This document shows positions 10,886-25,574 of a DNA stretch of 64,000 bases, piece after piece. The position numbers were made by a program, and so were the translations under genes. Under the pieces are notes generated by a model. It saw nothing but the letters and a program-made list of their open reading frames with translations. It was not told the DNA's origin and ran no database searches. Positions within the stretch are counted from its first letter, which is position 1. Each line of letters begins with the position of its first letter. The DNA comes from Circinella umbellata. Lineage: Eukaryota; Mucoromycota; Mucoromycetes; Mucorales; Lichtheimiaceae. The DNA lies in contig JAIWNF010000070.1 of assembly GCA_025093555.1 (NCBI GenBank), positions 62,001-126,000 on the forward strand, given 5' to 3'.

Positions 10886-13267
10886 ATGAGTGATCATTAT
10901 AGCGAAAGTGATGATGATTATGAACCTATTGCTGTTACAAGTTGGGGTGACCAAACCAAAAAAGAACCTGAACCAACTGTAACAAAACAAGAAGAAGAAA
11001 AAGAAGAAAAGAATAATGTAAAAAATAATTGGAGTGCTCTTTTGGATCCCAATGCAAAGGTTTCAGAAACGGGATTAGGTAGCGGTGGATTACATCGCCA
11101 AGGAAAAAACTATCAACCTGTAGACGAAACACTTATTTTACAACAAAGATTATTACGTACCGGTTTTAAAACAAAAGAAGAGAAAAAACAACATAAAGAC
11201 AAGAATACTCGAACAAGACCGAAAATAGATCGATATGCAAAAGAATCGTCTTATAAAAAATCAAATTCGACGCGTTTTTCATCTTCATCGTCAAAATCAC
11301 CTTTTTCAACAAGAAGATCATCATGTACTTCTTTTTCATCTACTGCATCTTCTACTTCATTTTCAAGATCTTCATCTATTTCAAGAACTTCACAATCATC
11401 GTCATTACCATCATCATCATCATCATCCACCGTAGCAACAGAAAAATCAAATAATGTATCTTTGGCACGTTATCGTCAGACAGCGCCATGGGATATTGAA
11501 TATCCAAGTGATTATGAAGTATCTCCCCAGTCAGCAAAGTCAGTTGTATCACCATCATCTCAACAACAATCAAAGAAAAAAGGGTCTGTGCGGTTCAGTC
11601 ATCCAATAGAACAACCTCCCCCAACCACTTTGCATTCACCTAAGATGAAAAAAGCAATTCTTCCTTTTTATTCCACTACTGATACTATTTTGGGATCATT
11701 ATCATCTTTGTCCAGTCCAACGTCTACCACCTCTAATAGTACTACAACAACCAAAAATCCATCACATTTCTCGCCTTGTATTACAAAAGCTTCTGTTGAC
11801 AGAACACGTAGTACACCACCAGTGGGAAGTAGTACGAATCCATGGTTTAATACACCATTGATTGATGAACCATTCTGGACTGATCGAACAAAGGTAAGAA
11901 AAAGAAAAGAAAAAATAGGAAAAAGCCGTACAAAATATATTAAATTGGACAAACTATATATATATATATATATATATTAGACCGATAATATTGAAAAAGA
12001 AGACAAGGGGAATATCAAGACGAACAAAGAGGGCGATGATAATAAGCTTGTGGAAGATGTGGAACCACAACAATTACAAAAGTTAGATATTATGGCTGCA
12101 TCCAAATGGACATCGGGTCATATGCTTACACCATCTCCAGTCACGACGCCCACCAAAAAAAAGCAACCGCCAATATGGGAGCCACCAGACTCTGCGGATT
12201 GGTTCAAAAACTTTGAATCATTGACATCAAAGGAAGATGATAAAGATAATGTTGACAAAAGCAATGATAATAAGGTCACAAATGATAAAATGTGTTTATA
12301 TGATACATCATTTGTTGCAACTATTGACAATAATAACCAACAAGTGGATGACCTACCACTGAAACATCAACAACTAGCAAAACAAGTCATTGGTAAAGGA
12401 GAATCTCCTCCAACCCCAGCTACTTCGGTAAAAGATACCAGACATGAGCAATCTTGTGATACACTTTCTCTGACTAATACACCACCAAGATTAGTTTCAT
12501 CACCAGCTAATTCCACAGAATTATTACTCAACGACAGTGGTCTACAAACACCCTTGGATTCTGTTCAAGCTTCTGCTACATCAAAGCAATTAGAATCTAA
12601 TAAGAGTAGTGATAATATGCGGGCAAATTCATTACCAAAGTCACGAAAAGATATTACGTCTGGTACACCGAATAGCACTTCAACTAGTACGTGGAACGAC
12701 ACTTCGTCTAAGGATAAAACATGGAAAGATGCTTCAAATTCATCAACAAATAGTTTCAACAATAAATCATTAACATCATCAAGGAACGAGCAACCAAACT
12801 GGAATAATAACAATGATTCAACCAATACATGGGGAAGTAGTACAAATAATAACAATTGGGATACATCATCTTATAATCAGCAACAACAACGACAGCAAAC
12901 AATAAGTGATGGAGGTTCTAGTAGTGAAAAAACGAGCCGATTCTCAAGACCAGATCGACCTAAATATTCAGCACGACAAAGAAATCCACGACCAGTGAAC
13001 TATCGACCTGGTCAACCTATAACTCCACCTACCAAAGTAGCACCTCCTTCACGTCTGGATAATCCAGTCATTATTTCTATCAATGTTGAATTAGGACCCA
13101 ACAAAAAGATACCCGTTCATATCCATCAATTTGATAATCCACAAACTTTGGCACAGCATTTTGCAAACGAACATTCAATCCAATCACCTAATATTGTAGC
13201 AGCTTTGTATCAGTTATTTTCTACACAAAAAAGTCAAGCCATTAAACGACGTGGTCGACCCATGTAA
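10886..13267 (+). CDS. Large disordered protein with dispersed tryptophans and a conserved-looking C-terminal domain
   Basis: No family was recognised. Two exons (10886-11893, 11981-13267) join to 764 residues; the 87-nt intron ends in a long TA repeat. The N-terminus is acidic (MSDHYSESDDDYEP), followed by a basic patch and long Ser, Thr, Asn and Gln tracts. Single tryptophans recur in polar low-complexity sequence, notably five W within about 70 residues of exon 2 (TWND, TWKD, NWNN, TWGS, NWDT), several spaced about 10 apart. The last 65 residues look folded (IISINVELGPNKKIPVHIHQ, then LAQHFANEHSI and IVAALYQLF) and suggest a small ubiquitin-like or PB1-like fold. The W spacing resembles Argonaute-hook regions, but this is inference only. 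Confidence 0.75.
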
Positions 13268-14535
13268 ATATATAATGGATATATATATATATTCATGTTA
13301 TTCATTTTTTTTAACAAATAGTATTAGTTCATAATTTTCTTTTTCTTTTTCTTTCTGTATCGAAAGCTATTCCCTCTCAAGCTATTAATCAATTTCATTC
13401 ACTCATCTTTTAATTTTTTACGTACTTTGTATAATCCTTGCATGAATAATAATAATAATAAAAATGTTTTTTTCTAAAAAAAGATTAACAACTTTTCTTT
13501 CTGCTAGGAAATTACATGTACATTTTACTCATATTTTTCAAGTAAGTGTCTCACCATATAGACCGTCTGATGTCTTTTTGCTTTGAAAGTGTTAGATAGT
13601 TCATCCAGCAAAGACTTACATGTAGCAATCCACTTTTTATGAAGAAGGTTTCCTTTGACATTTATGTAGCCGCTTGTTGTTAACATGGGGGACCTACTTT
13701 AGTATATACTCTTTATTTACGTACATGGTGGTACGTAATATACACCACGTACAATACCAGGCGATGATAGATTGACAACAATTAGTCCTCCAATACGTAC
13801 TACTAGTAGGATGCAGAGGCTTGAAAATACACAAACAATAAATCTCTCGAGAAACCCAAATTATCTTTTCTGGTCAGTAGTATCAAGGTATCAAATAAAC
13901 AACCAAGGTCATTTTGCATTATCGTATAGGTTGATGTCATCGAGGGAAGTTTACCTACCAAAATCATGTTGCTGGAAGGCCATAATAATGAATTAACGAA
14001 AAGACTCCGTAATTAATATAGATTTTTTAAGCAGGTATTTATTATGAGTAGATTGAATTAAAAAAAACAGCATTTAGGTTAAATATTCTTATAAATGACT
14101 TGTTATTATATAGCTATAAATGTTAAATATCACTATTTTCATTTGCGTTTTAAACTATACATAATAATAAAGAATAATAATGATGATAAAATTGTACAGA
14201 ATACACATAGATTTATAATTTATAAATTAATGATGTTATTACTATTATATTATTAAATAATATTTTTTTGGATTTGTTTTTGTTAAAAAAAACTAATTTG
14301 TTTAAGTGGGGGAATGAAAGAAAGAAAGGAAGTATGGGAAATAAAATGCAAGGTTAGAAAGGATGAGAGAAAAAAAAAACAGAATGAGTGCTTTTTTTAT
14401 ATGGGAAGTTTTCTATATGAACTTTTTAATAGAACTAAAACAAAATTACATACAAAAGTTGAAAAGGTAAATGTGTGTAACAAAAAAAGAAAGAGAAAGA
14501 AAAAGAAAAAAAATAGATGATATAATATATACATT
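13268..14535. other. Intergenic region between convergent genes
   Basis: About 1.3 kb of AT-rich DNA between the 3' ends of the disordered protein gene and CTP synthase. It contains (TAA)n and poly-T tracts and a purine-rich run at 14313-14520, probably the CTP synthase 3' UTR. Short frames at 13772-13996 and 14314-14520 show no recognisable protein. Confidence 0.5.
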
Positions 14536-16344
<1,809 letters not shown>

Positions 16345-18833
16345 GATTTATATAAATAAAGGTTTTTAATTAAAAAAAAATAGAAAAGGGGGGAATAAAG
16401 GTGCCTTGGTGGAAGCAAGGAAAGAATTCTACAACTGGTTGCCAAAGCTTCAAATTTAAAAGAAAAAAAAAAGTTCGGAAGTGGAAGGTGACTTGTTATT
16501 CCTTCGATTCATTGATGCAAATTCATTAGTTTGGAGGCTTATATACTTTATTGCAATTGGTTGAATTTGTGAGAAAAAAAAGAAGGACCCTGAAATTTTA
16601 ACATTAACATTCCGAGGAATATGTCAAAAAAAAAAAAAGAAAGGCAAAATAATACAATACATGTACTCAATTGTTTGATAAGGGTTGATCCTATATTTCC
16701 TTTCTTCTTATTATGGAAAGGTATCACATGAAATCTAATACAAACAATGATTAATGCGTGTTGATCTTGATCGCATACTACTCGTGTTCCACTATAATTA
16801 TACGCTACGTATATTTTTTTTCGTAGAATTGTTTACCATGTTGCCAATCAAGATTACCTGTTGTGAAAAGGTATATCATACAAGGGAGAGTCCAGACATG
16901 GATTGTTGGTATGCTGAAGAGTGTTCTTAACGGTGGTGCTGTTCGTTTGAGCAAGGCTGTATTCAATCTTTTTTTGAAACTTTTCATGCGTTATTATTCT
17001 CTAAGATGGCAACCAGTTGACACCATGCTATATATCCACTCACTTTTTTTAAACTTTCCATTATAGTTGAAAGTATACTCATCAAAACTAGATCTATTAC
17101 GATTTTGGATAAATGTTCTTAAAACTTGATTGTCAAATATAGCATATACGTATTTAGTGAAAATCAATTTGAATTTTGATCAAGTAATATAATTCTACAA
17201 CATGTTTGCAAACGGAAAAATATGATCATGGCTTCTTTAAGCGCTTGACTATCTACATACATGCTATATTGATGATATAAGCAGCTCATTTTGTAAATTT
17301 ATTACATACATTATAAAGCATTAACACATTGTTGTTAAATAACCCGGCGATGTAATAGATATGCCATTTGACTACAATGATACTTATTAATTTATAGAAA
17401 AATTTAAGGTTTGTTTAGGATATAAATAGCCTTTCTTGAAGATTCTATATTCTGGAATTCTGGTTGTTGATCGTATCTGTTGCTTTGATGTGTACGTGTT
17501 TTCTTCTTTCCCATCTGTTTGTTGTTAGTATCATTATTGAGTAATGATAGTGTAAGCTGTTAACGTTACACTAAATAGTATATGCTTTAATGGACATAAT
17601 ATTATTAGTGGATGTAATTCTTGTTATAAGCTACGGTTTTACTTATCATAATTAATACACATTTGCCCATACCAAAAAAAAAAAATCCCGATGATTTTTT
17701 TTTTGTTGTTGTTGTTACTTAATTCACTTAAAATTTACTTGTTACACTCGGTAAGGAAGATACTTACTTTTTTTTCGCTTTCTCACTTATCATACTCAGA
17801 AAAACAATTTATGTCCCATTTACCGCGATTTCTTTCTTGGATATTGTTTAAATGCAATCTCTAGACCAATATCAAGAATAGGATAATGAAAAAATATCTT
17901 TCATCAACTTTCAAACTAATATCATACGAGGAGAATTGCTCAAAATACAAGTCTTGAAGGCATAAAGCTGTGTACTGAAAAGAACCTCCTGCTTGTCCTT
18001 GTAACCGCTTTTGTCTTTTTTTTTCGTAGATAAATTATTGCTTAATCTATATCTTTCTTATTGACCTTTCAGAAGCTAATAAAGTAATATATAAAAATGA
18101 TAGATACATAGATACATTCATAATAGTATATAAGTACCTGATTATTATGGGTATTATCATATTTTTAGCTTCTACATATGTGAAAAAAAGCACATAGAAA
18201 CTTCTCAAGTTACTCCAGAGTATACTGCTACTAATAGTTTTCGTTGAGGGTTAGACAATATTTATTGGTGAGATTATCTATGTGGGAAGAAAAAAAAAGT
18301 ACACCATAAATATTTATGTTTTTAAGTGCATACTGTAAGAATAAGATAATATAGAAGACAGAACAATATAACAAATAGTTATATATATTGCCAAGCATTT
18401 CTTAGACAAATTATTAGTATAAATATAAGCAGTTTATTAAATAAAATAAAGAACAATTGATTTGATATAAAGTACTCTCAATTCCCGTTTGGTTTATTCT
18501 ATTTATATATTATTCATAACATTACACATACGTAACACGCTAATCGTTTTAAAATCCATCAATCTCTTAAATCGTCTGTGAAACGGAAAACAGACAATCT
18601 CAGATCTTATTAGAACAAAAATCAGTACGTACCTACAGCTTTTTTAATGATACATAATAGTAATAATAAATGATAAATAAATACTGTGGTATATTTATTC
18701 TAAATGAATAATAATAATGGTAATCAGAAATTGAAGAATAAGTACAAAATGAGTGGAAAAGGAGTTACTACTAATGATATGAACAAAGATAAAAAACAAG
18801 AAAAATAATTTGTATCCTGTGTACCATAGTGTG
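16345..18833. other. Long AT-rich intergenic region at the left edge of the accessory island
   Basis: About 2.5 kb. The right 300 bp upstream of the CTP synthase ATG is its presumed promoter. The rest has short overlapping frames on both strands around 16805-17066 and no domain. Poly-A/T and GTT-rich tracts occur at 17670-17720. Only background AT-rich sequence was seen. Confidence 0.5.
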
Positions 18834-19055
18834 CTATAAAATCTTGAATTCCCTTTTCCCTTGTACTATGTTTGGATCAGAAAGTTCATATAGAAGAGCA
18901 AGAACGCAGATACCAATAGATTTATAATATTCTTCATTCTTTTTTACGACCACAGGCATTGCAATGGAATCTTCACATATTTCAAATTGTATATCTCCAA
19001 GAATCTCACAATCTGTGCAATTCTCTGTTAATGACAAATATCCACCTATAACCTG

Positions 19056-19120
<65 letters not shown>

Positions 19121-20594
19121 GTGAAACATTGGTTGTCCAATATTGTCCTTCCCTTTCCACAGGCAAAATATGTGTTGCCTTTATCTGATATTCTCCAATA
19201 AATGCATGATGAGTGCTTGTTGTTTCTTCAGTTTCCGTGGCAATAAACGGAATTGACTTTTTAGAACTATCAATGAATAAGTAACGGATTACTCCCTGTA
19301 ACCAAGTAGGTGCGAGTGGATATCTGAATCTCGAATGAAATGAAGGTCTTTTTTGTTGTTTTATTTTGGAAGAACCGGGTTTATTTTTAATTGAGATCGG
19401 TATAGATGTACTTTTTATGTGGATACATCTCTCTTTAATAAGAATATCTTCCGCGTGAAATGGTTTCTTGAAACCAATCGCCGGTATATGTTCACCAAAC
19501 ACACCTGTCCAAGACGGGAGATTATATTTTGTTATTGGCACACCGGGTTCAAAATTGGTGTAAATACCGCCGGTAGTACTACGTAAGTAATTTTCTGAAA
19601 GGTCTTGATTAGGATAGGGTTGTGTAATATCTTGATAGTGCAGATATGCGCCAAAACACAATATTGAAATATCTTCTTCTGCTAAGCATCCATAAAAGTG
19701 AGGCATCCATTTTATTGGGGGTTCGTTATACGTCATAATGCTGAGCTTTTTTCTCACTTGTGGAAAAATATAGGAAAGTACATCAACACGGTACCGGTCT
19801 CTGGTAGGCTGACGTATGTGTGAATGAAACAGAAAGGTGCTGACACACCATTTATTTTTATGACAAAGAGTATACAAGAATGGATTTGCTCTTGTACGAA
19901 CCGCTTTCCCCTTAGAAATCACGTCAGACCACATATGTACATCCTTCCCGACAAAAAGAATCTTTTTAGATATATAGGCCTCCTCCAGAGTCCACATGCA
20001 TTTTCCCCAACTAGAAGAGGATATAGCGTCAATATTAGCCATTTTGACATCGGTAACACCGCTTTCCCTAGGAGTATAACAAAGCTCTGGTATAAGTACC
20101 ACCGTAAAACTTGCATTTTTAAAAACTTTGTTCATTTGACTTATTTCGTATTGGCGCTCCTCATTATTGTCTGCAGTGATGCATGCTTGATCGTAAAATA
20201 TGTACTTGATACCAAAGTCCTTGCATATTTGTTGGATTATAGTCTTGAATTTGACAAGCTTAAAGGAGATTTTGTATTGAGAATTTTTCCTGTATAGTAT
20301 ATGTTTACCTTTATCAATTCTCTTGATTTCCGAGGTTGTTTTGTTCCATTTGGGTTCACCACAATGATCCCAAGAGTATGATAAAGCACAGTATCCTTCA
20401 TCCACTTTATTACCAGGCACCACCTCCATATCGGAAACGCGAATAACCTTTGAAGGCATAAATGTAGGTTTAGGCAGCTTGTTTTTATTTTTAAATTTGT
20501 GAGAACTATCAGAAACCTTATTTCTAGGTTCTTGAAGTAGTCCAAATTGATTGATAATTTCCTGTTGCTCAGACTTGTATTCTGTGTAAGGCAT
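18834..20594 (-). CDS. HET-domain (heterokaryon incompatibility-like) protein 1
   Basis: A single-exon 586-residue protein. The HET domain is visible as YCALSYSWD (about 68-76), then YIFYDQACIT with DNNEERQYEISQMNKVF (about 131-158), and WTLEEAYISK (about 201-210). In ascomycetes HET domains trigger cell death on non-self recognition; a role here is inferred only. A pure run of about 21 serines is encoded by a GAT/ATC repeat at 19057-19119, just before the conserved C-terminal block (GGYLSLTENCTDCEIL to YKSIGICVLALLYEL). That block is shared with HET2 and with the relic at 4.6 kb. No signal peptide or transmembrane segment is obvious. The start MPYTEYKSEQQE is the first ATG of the frame. Confidence 0.85.
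19057..19119. repeat. (GAT)21 microsatellite inside HET1
   Basis: Twenty-one uninterrupted GAT units code for the poly-serine run of HET1 on the minus strand. HET2 lacks the run at the equivalent place (NTLSSPTHIGAYLSL). A perfect triplet repeat of this length is prone to length change without loss of frame. Confidence 0.95.
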
Positions 20595-22254
20595 TATGTT
20601 TTCTGTCTATGCGTATGTAAACGACCAGTCATAAGTATATTATATTTTATTTCAAACATGTCGTATAGAGATAAAATAATAGTTAAATTATAAAGACACA
20701 ACTTACAATGAGGAGAGCTGAATATATAAAAAGGTGTTAAAAAGCGATGGAAAATGTAAAAAAAAAAATATACAGAGAAAAAAGAAAGGAAGCTTTGTAA
20801 TTCTTTTAATAATCAAAGATATAGTAGTTTGTTTTAGGCTGCGCCCGGGCCCGTCCAATGATAAAGTTACGTTATAATAACTACAAAAGTAAGCACTGGT
20901 TTTTTTTTTTGAAAAAGAAACACACAAACAAAAAATTTGAAATGTGCGTCCCGGAGCAACAGGTTTTATATAACACTTGTTACTTTCAATGGAATACGTT
21001 TGACTATTTTTTTGACAATTGGAAACCTTTTTGTTCATGTTCATAACCTCACTGTCTTTTACGGGGGTAGTTTATTCGAGTAGTTAAACACAATATCTTA
21101 AACTGTATTTTTTATCTATTGATACTACTATTTTTTCCTGTAAAGGGAAGTTAACTCCAGCAATTAAAGACGAATATAGCTATAGTTCATTCATTCAGAA
21201 TGTTTATTAGAAAACGAGAAGTTTTAATAGAATAAAAAAAAGTTAAATATAGATATTGGAAAAGGATATTTTAATATGCATTTGTATTTTTTATTGTTTG
21301 CCGGGTAAATCTTATCTTTTCATTTCCAAAGCTTGATTTTTCTAATTAGAGTAAGAAATAAAAACAGATGGGGTCAAATACTTAAAGATTTTGTTATATT
21401 TTTTTTTAGAAACTGGAATAAAGTTATATTTGTGATGAGACTGGGCCACTTAAATGATGTAGATGATTGATATTGAAAAGGTTACTATAGCTTACTAGTC
21501 TGAAGTAAATTGGGCTTAGCCTCCCGTTTCTTTTTTTTTACTTGTTTTAAGTTGACAGGCCGACAGACATTGTTGTGTAATTTTATTTCTTTTTAGAATC
21601 TAGGTCTGTTCACCCTCTGCATTTTCTTATTCTATCTAAGGATACAATAATCTTTATACTAATCTTCCTTCTTTAGTTCACAACCCCGAGAAGTTAAAAA
21701 CTAATAAATAGAGCTCTTATGGATTGACAGTCAATGTCGACTTTTCAACTATGGGCTAAATATACAACGACGTGTACGTACTAGTATTCACGATCGATTT
21801 ATTATTTACTTCTTGTGAAGCATCTATGTCATGGCAAACTAGTGTTCTCAAAATTTGTAAATTTATATTATATAAAATAGAGAGTAATTCGAGGCGTTGT
21901 ATTTTTATGCACATGTGTGTTGTTAGTATTATTATTATACTGTTTATTGGTCTACAATAGAAACCAGACAAATATGATAGAGTACTATATGTATGTTTAT
22001 TTACATTTGCCATGTGATAATCATCACACTACTAAAACAAAAATCAAAACAAAACAAAAGCAGAATTACTCTTATATTGTCCCTTATTTTAAAGTCCACT
22101 CTTTTTCTTTTTTATAAAATTATTACGTTGAAACGTAAAAGACAAGACTTTTTCAACCATATACTCAACTCTTTCACCACTGTGATCTTAAACTTGGAGC
22201 GAAGTGAAGTGCTTAAGTTAAAATGAGGGCAATATAAAGATTTTGTACTCCTCG
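20595..22254. other. Intergenic region between HET1 and block A
   Basis: About 1.7 kb of AT-rich DNA. One isolated GC-rich patch lies at 20838-20860 (GCGCCCGGGCCCG). No partner inverted repeat for it was found. Short frames on both strands (20703-21044, 21756-22226) show no recognisable protein. Confidence 0.5.
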
Positions 22255-22959
22255 TCTCGCTTTTTTTTTCTCAACTGCTGTCAGCATGAACAAAAAACGC
22301 TTGCCTGCTGATAAAGAGTCCAGATAATTGGAATCTCTCTGCAGTATTGCAAGAACTTGAATTTGATAAGTTAAGCGGAACACACCGTACCCATCTAAAA
22401 TCCTTACGAAAGTTATTGATGGAGGTCTAGACCAGTGGTAATCAGCAACAGAAACGGGGGCTACGAGCAATTCGGGCGTAAGCTATTTGATTCGAGTTTA
22501 TTTTTTCATATTATATTTGTATTTGTATTTTTGTTATATATATTACCTTATTAGGTAGCATGTCCGTGCTTAACGGACATTACCACCGATAACAACAATA
22601 TCGCAAATACAACCTCTAATATTGGAAGATGAAGCGAATGAAGCGAATGAAGCGAATTCAAGTGAAGCCCATGGCATAACATTCCACGTGCGTGACAGCA
22701 CTATTATGACAGATCCTGTGACAATTAATATGGATAATTCAAGTCGAGAAATGCAACAAGGTATGTTTTCTTGGACCCAATTACTTTTAATTAATCTTAT
22801 TGTTTATATACTAAAAAAATGAATAAACTCTGTTGGGACCATCTTTATCAACAGCAGCATCCTCAAAGCACAAAAACATCAACAATCAAGTGTTGAAAAT
22901 GATCAAAGTGGTCAAGAAACCTGGGAATCAGCAAACCCACACCCAAAAAGATTTTTACA

Positions 22960-23641
22960 TCACCACGGCTAAAATGACTAGTAGAAATGAATGGATTTCC
23001 ATGAATCTGCATGATCACTATTGACATGAAATTCTATGAAATGTGTCAGTTCATGGAGATCCATAGATCTATGCAAAGTCATAGATATTCAGTCATATCC
23101 ATTACCTATTTATAAGCAGGTTCATTCCTAGTTTCTAAATGATATATATTTTACTTTATGAGCATATACATTATACTGCAGATATAACATGGTTGAGACC
23201 ACTTCTACTATATTATGATAGGCACTTTGAATGATAAAATTTTCTTTTTGTGGGTCATTAACTATGTGAGAAATGAGAAAAGTAGTAAAAGAAGTGCGTG
23301 GGAATACTACTTCTCCTCAAACGGTCATGGGTTCACGAAGTATAAGTATGCAATTTCATAGATTATCACTCATATTTACAAAGCATGCATTTTCATTCAT
23401 ATTCATAGGTATTTTTTCATAGATATTTGTTCAGTTTTATGCAAATTCATATATCATTCAGAGCCATACATTGTCACTCAGATTCATTAATTTTTGTAAT
23501 AGAGATTCATGGATTTATTTTTATGAAGATGAATAATTGTCTTTTTTCATGCATATTAATAGAGAAGCATGGCATTTCATAGCCTATAAATTCATATTCA
23601 TAGAGAATTAGGTAATTGCATGCAATTTTTAGCCGTGGTGA
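22960..23641. mobile_element. 682-bp inverted-repeat element inserted in block A gene
   Basis: The ends are a 15-bp perfect inverted repeat, TCACCACGGCTAAAA at the left and its complement at the right. The block B copy has the uninterrupted sequence GATTATTACAACACTTTT at the same place, so the insertion borders are clear, with a 2-3 bp target duplication (CA or ACA). The interior has no coding frame but many near-repeats of TTCATAGAT/ATGAAT in both orientations. CAC...GTG ends with a 3-bp duplication would suit a non-autonomous CACTA-like element; that assignment is tentative. Confidence 0.85.
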
Positions 23642-23934
23642 CAACACTTTTATCCATCCAATTCATATAGCCTCAATAATTGTATCCCAAGCGATACCAG
23701 AATCCTTAACATTGACGTGGGTGAAGAGTATCGGTTCTATCGAAAAAAAATTAATGAAGGCGCCCAAGGCCGCGAGACATTGGGTAATTCGAGAATTTTG
23801 TAAGTATCTATATAATGAACAGTAGTTTGGGGTAAAAAAAAATAAAGATTGGCATAGCGGTGCGCTGACTAATAATCATTCGTTCGGATTTCTAAGCAAT
23901 AGACTTCTTATCTCAAGTAACGAAAGGTGTGTCA

Positions 23935-24405
23935 TGTCTAAGGATTGAGGACTTCGCTAAAAATCACCAGAAAGTCGAAAAAGTCCTTATAAAATCCAAG
24001 TCACTAAATTGTTTTGGGGAGGTAAAAAGAAAAAAAATCACCAACTCCTTTTTGAAAAGAAAAATCAAAGTCGTCAAGACAAAAAGTATATTTTTAAAAA
24101 TACATTTTTAACAAACTGGTTTAGAGCATCTTATTTTGATACTCTCAAGCATCAAGGAAAGAAAAAGAATATATAACAAGAAAACAAAGACGAAAAAAAA
24201 TATAGGTTACATATAAAAAAACAATTGGTGACTTGATTTTATAAGGACTTTCTGGTAATTTTTAGCTACGCCGAAGGATTCTCGTAAGAACCGAAGAACC
24301 GGGACCGAACCGAAAATAGTCAAGACAATTCTTTCGAAGGGACCGACCGGAACCGATTCTGTTCTAAATAAAGAGAACCAAAAGAATCAAATCGTGAAGA
24401 TCCCT
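23935..24405. mobile_element. Foldback-type insertion in block A gene
   Basis: Block B is continuous across this point (GTGTCTTGTCGTTAATGG), while block A has about 470 extra bases. The insert contains inverted arms: GCTAAAAATCACCAGAAAGTC then CTTATAAAATCCAAGTCAC at the left (23955-24005), and the complement at the right (24228-24270). After the right arm comes about 135 bp rich in AACCG units. The flanks GTGTCATGTC and TTGACTTGTC may be a diverged 9-10 bp target duplication. The exact right border is uncertain. Confidence 0.6.
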
Positions 24406-25307
24406 TGACTTGTCGTCAATAGAGGATCACAAGATGATTTTCAACTCATTTAAGAAGACGGACCGTCTTAAACACGTGGATTTGGAGTTTGATAACGCCT
24501 GTAAAATGATCACAAGTATATATAATGATGATGGTGATTATATAGAAATGGGAAGAGTACTCCCAAAGATGAAAGCGTTACAAGATGAAACGTATTTGGC
24601 AGGTGTTCAAGTATTGTCAGCGATGATTAATATGGTTGTACAATGGAATGAGAGTACTGTGCTGAAGGAGGAGGATTTGGGCATAAAGACTCTGGACTAT
24701 TTCTTACATGCCGCCTTTTGCCGTATTAAAAATACTGAATCATCATGGTAAATATAAAGGATGATAAGGTGTACATAATATTGTTTCAAAGAGTATTAAC
24801 CAGTAAAAATAAATAATGGTTTTGCCTCTATAGGAATACCTACACACTCAAGCCATCACCCTCATCTCCAAATTATCAAACATTTTTACCATATTCTACG
24901 CTTTATAACTCCAAGCTATCCTCCATAAGAAACTATGAATTTACTGTAGTTGAAATAAAGGCCAAGGGTTCAAACACAGATGAATCTGACATGGTGCGAA
25001 TAGGCAAAGAGCTTAAAATATGTATTGACAAATTAGCAACTGCGGGCGTGACTGACCCAGTAGCAGTTGGTATTATAGTAAGGGGTATGCACGTATTTGT
25101 TAACTGTGGGTAGTGCGATGGGAGAATGTAAAACGTATCTAGTCTCGATATTTACTATTTGTTATAATAGAATCAAGGATTCAATTTTTTAAAATGTTGT
25201 TGGATGGCCCTGGTGCGTACGCTATGGTAGAACTTGGAAACATGAATCTTCCTCGGTCGCCATCTGATACCCCGTTATTACCTTCTTTGATAGAGCGTTT
25301 CTGCCAA

Positions 25308-25460
25308 GTGCTATAGACTAGTCCTGTCTATAGCACTAGAGAAAGTAATTCATTCTTCATTTTTTCACCTCAGTAGTTCTCTTACTGCTGAGGTGGCTTC
25401 TGTAACCCACGTAACCGTGGGTTCCGATACTGGAGTCTACTTTTTATTAAGTCGGTAATA
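25308..25460. mobile_element. 153-bp insert with three strong hairpins
   Basis: Absent from the equivalent site in block B and flanked by a 4-bp duplication CCAA (25304-25307 and 25461-25464). It contains a perfect 11-bp stem GTGCTATAGAC/GTCTATAGCAC (25308-25336). A near-perfect stem CACCTCAGTAG/CTGCTGAGGTG lies at about 25366-25395, and an 8-bp stem AACCCACG/CGTGGGTT at about 25403-25422. No coding capacity. It could be a tiny non-autonomous element or a retroposed structured RNA. Confidence 0.65.
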
Positions 25461-25507
25461 CCAACTGAAGGTAATGATTTTATTAGCGATAAATTACCTT
25501 CATCAGT

Positions 25508-25521
25508 GCACACACACACAC

Positions 25522-25574
<53 letters not shown>
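25508..25574. repeat. (CA)n(TA)n microsatellite in block A
   Basis: A long CA run followed by TA units lies in the last intron of the block A gene. The same intron of the block B copy has a shorter version at 42181-42226. Confidence 0.9.

Noticed and set aside
20838..20860. GC-rich patch as a transposon end
   Set aside because: No matching inverted or direct copy found elsewhere in the window.
25308..25460. Hammerhead, HDV or twister ribozyme
   Set aside because: The stems are present but I cannot find the conserved core bases, such as CUGANGA with GAAA for hammerhead.
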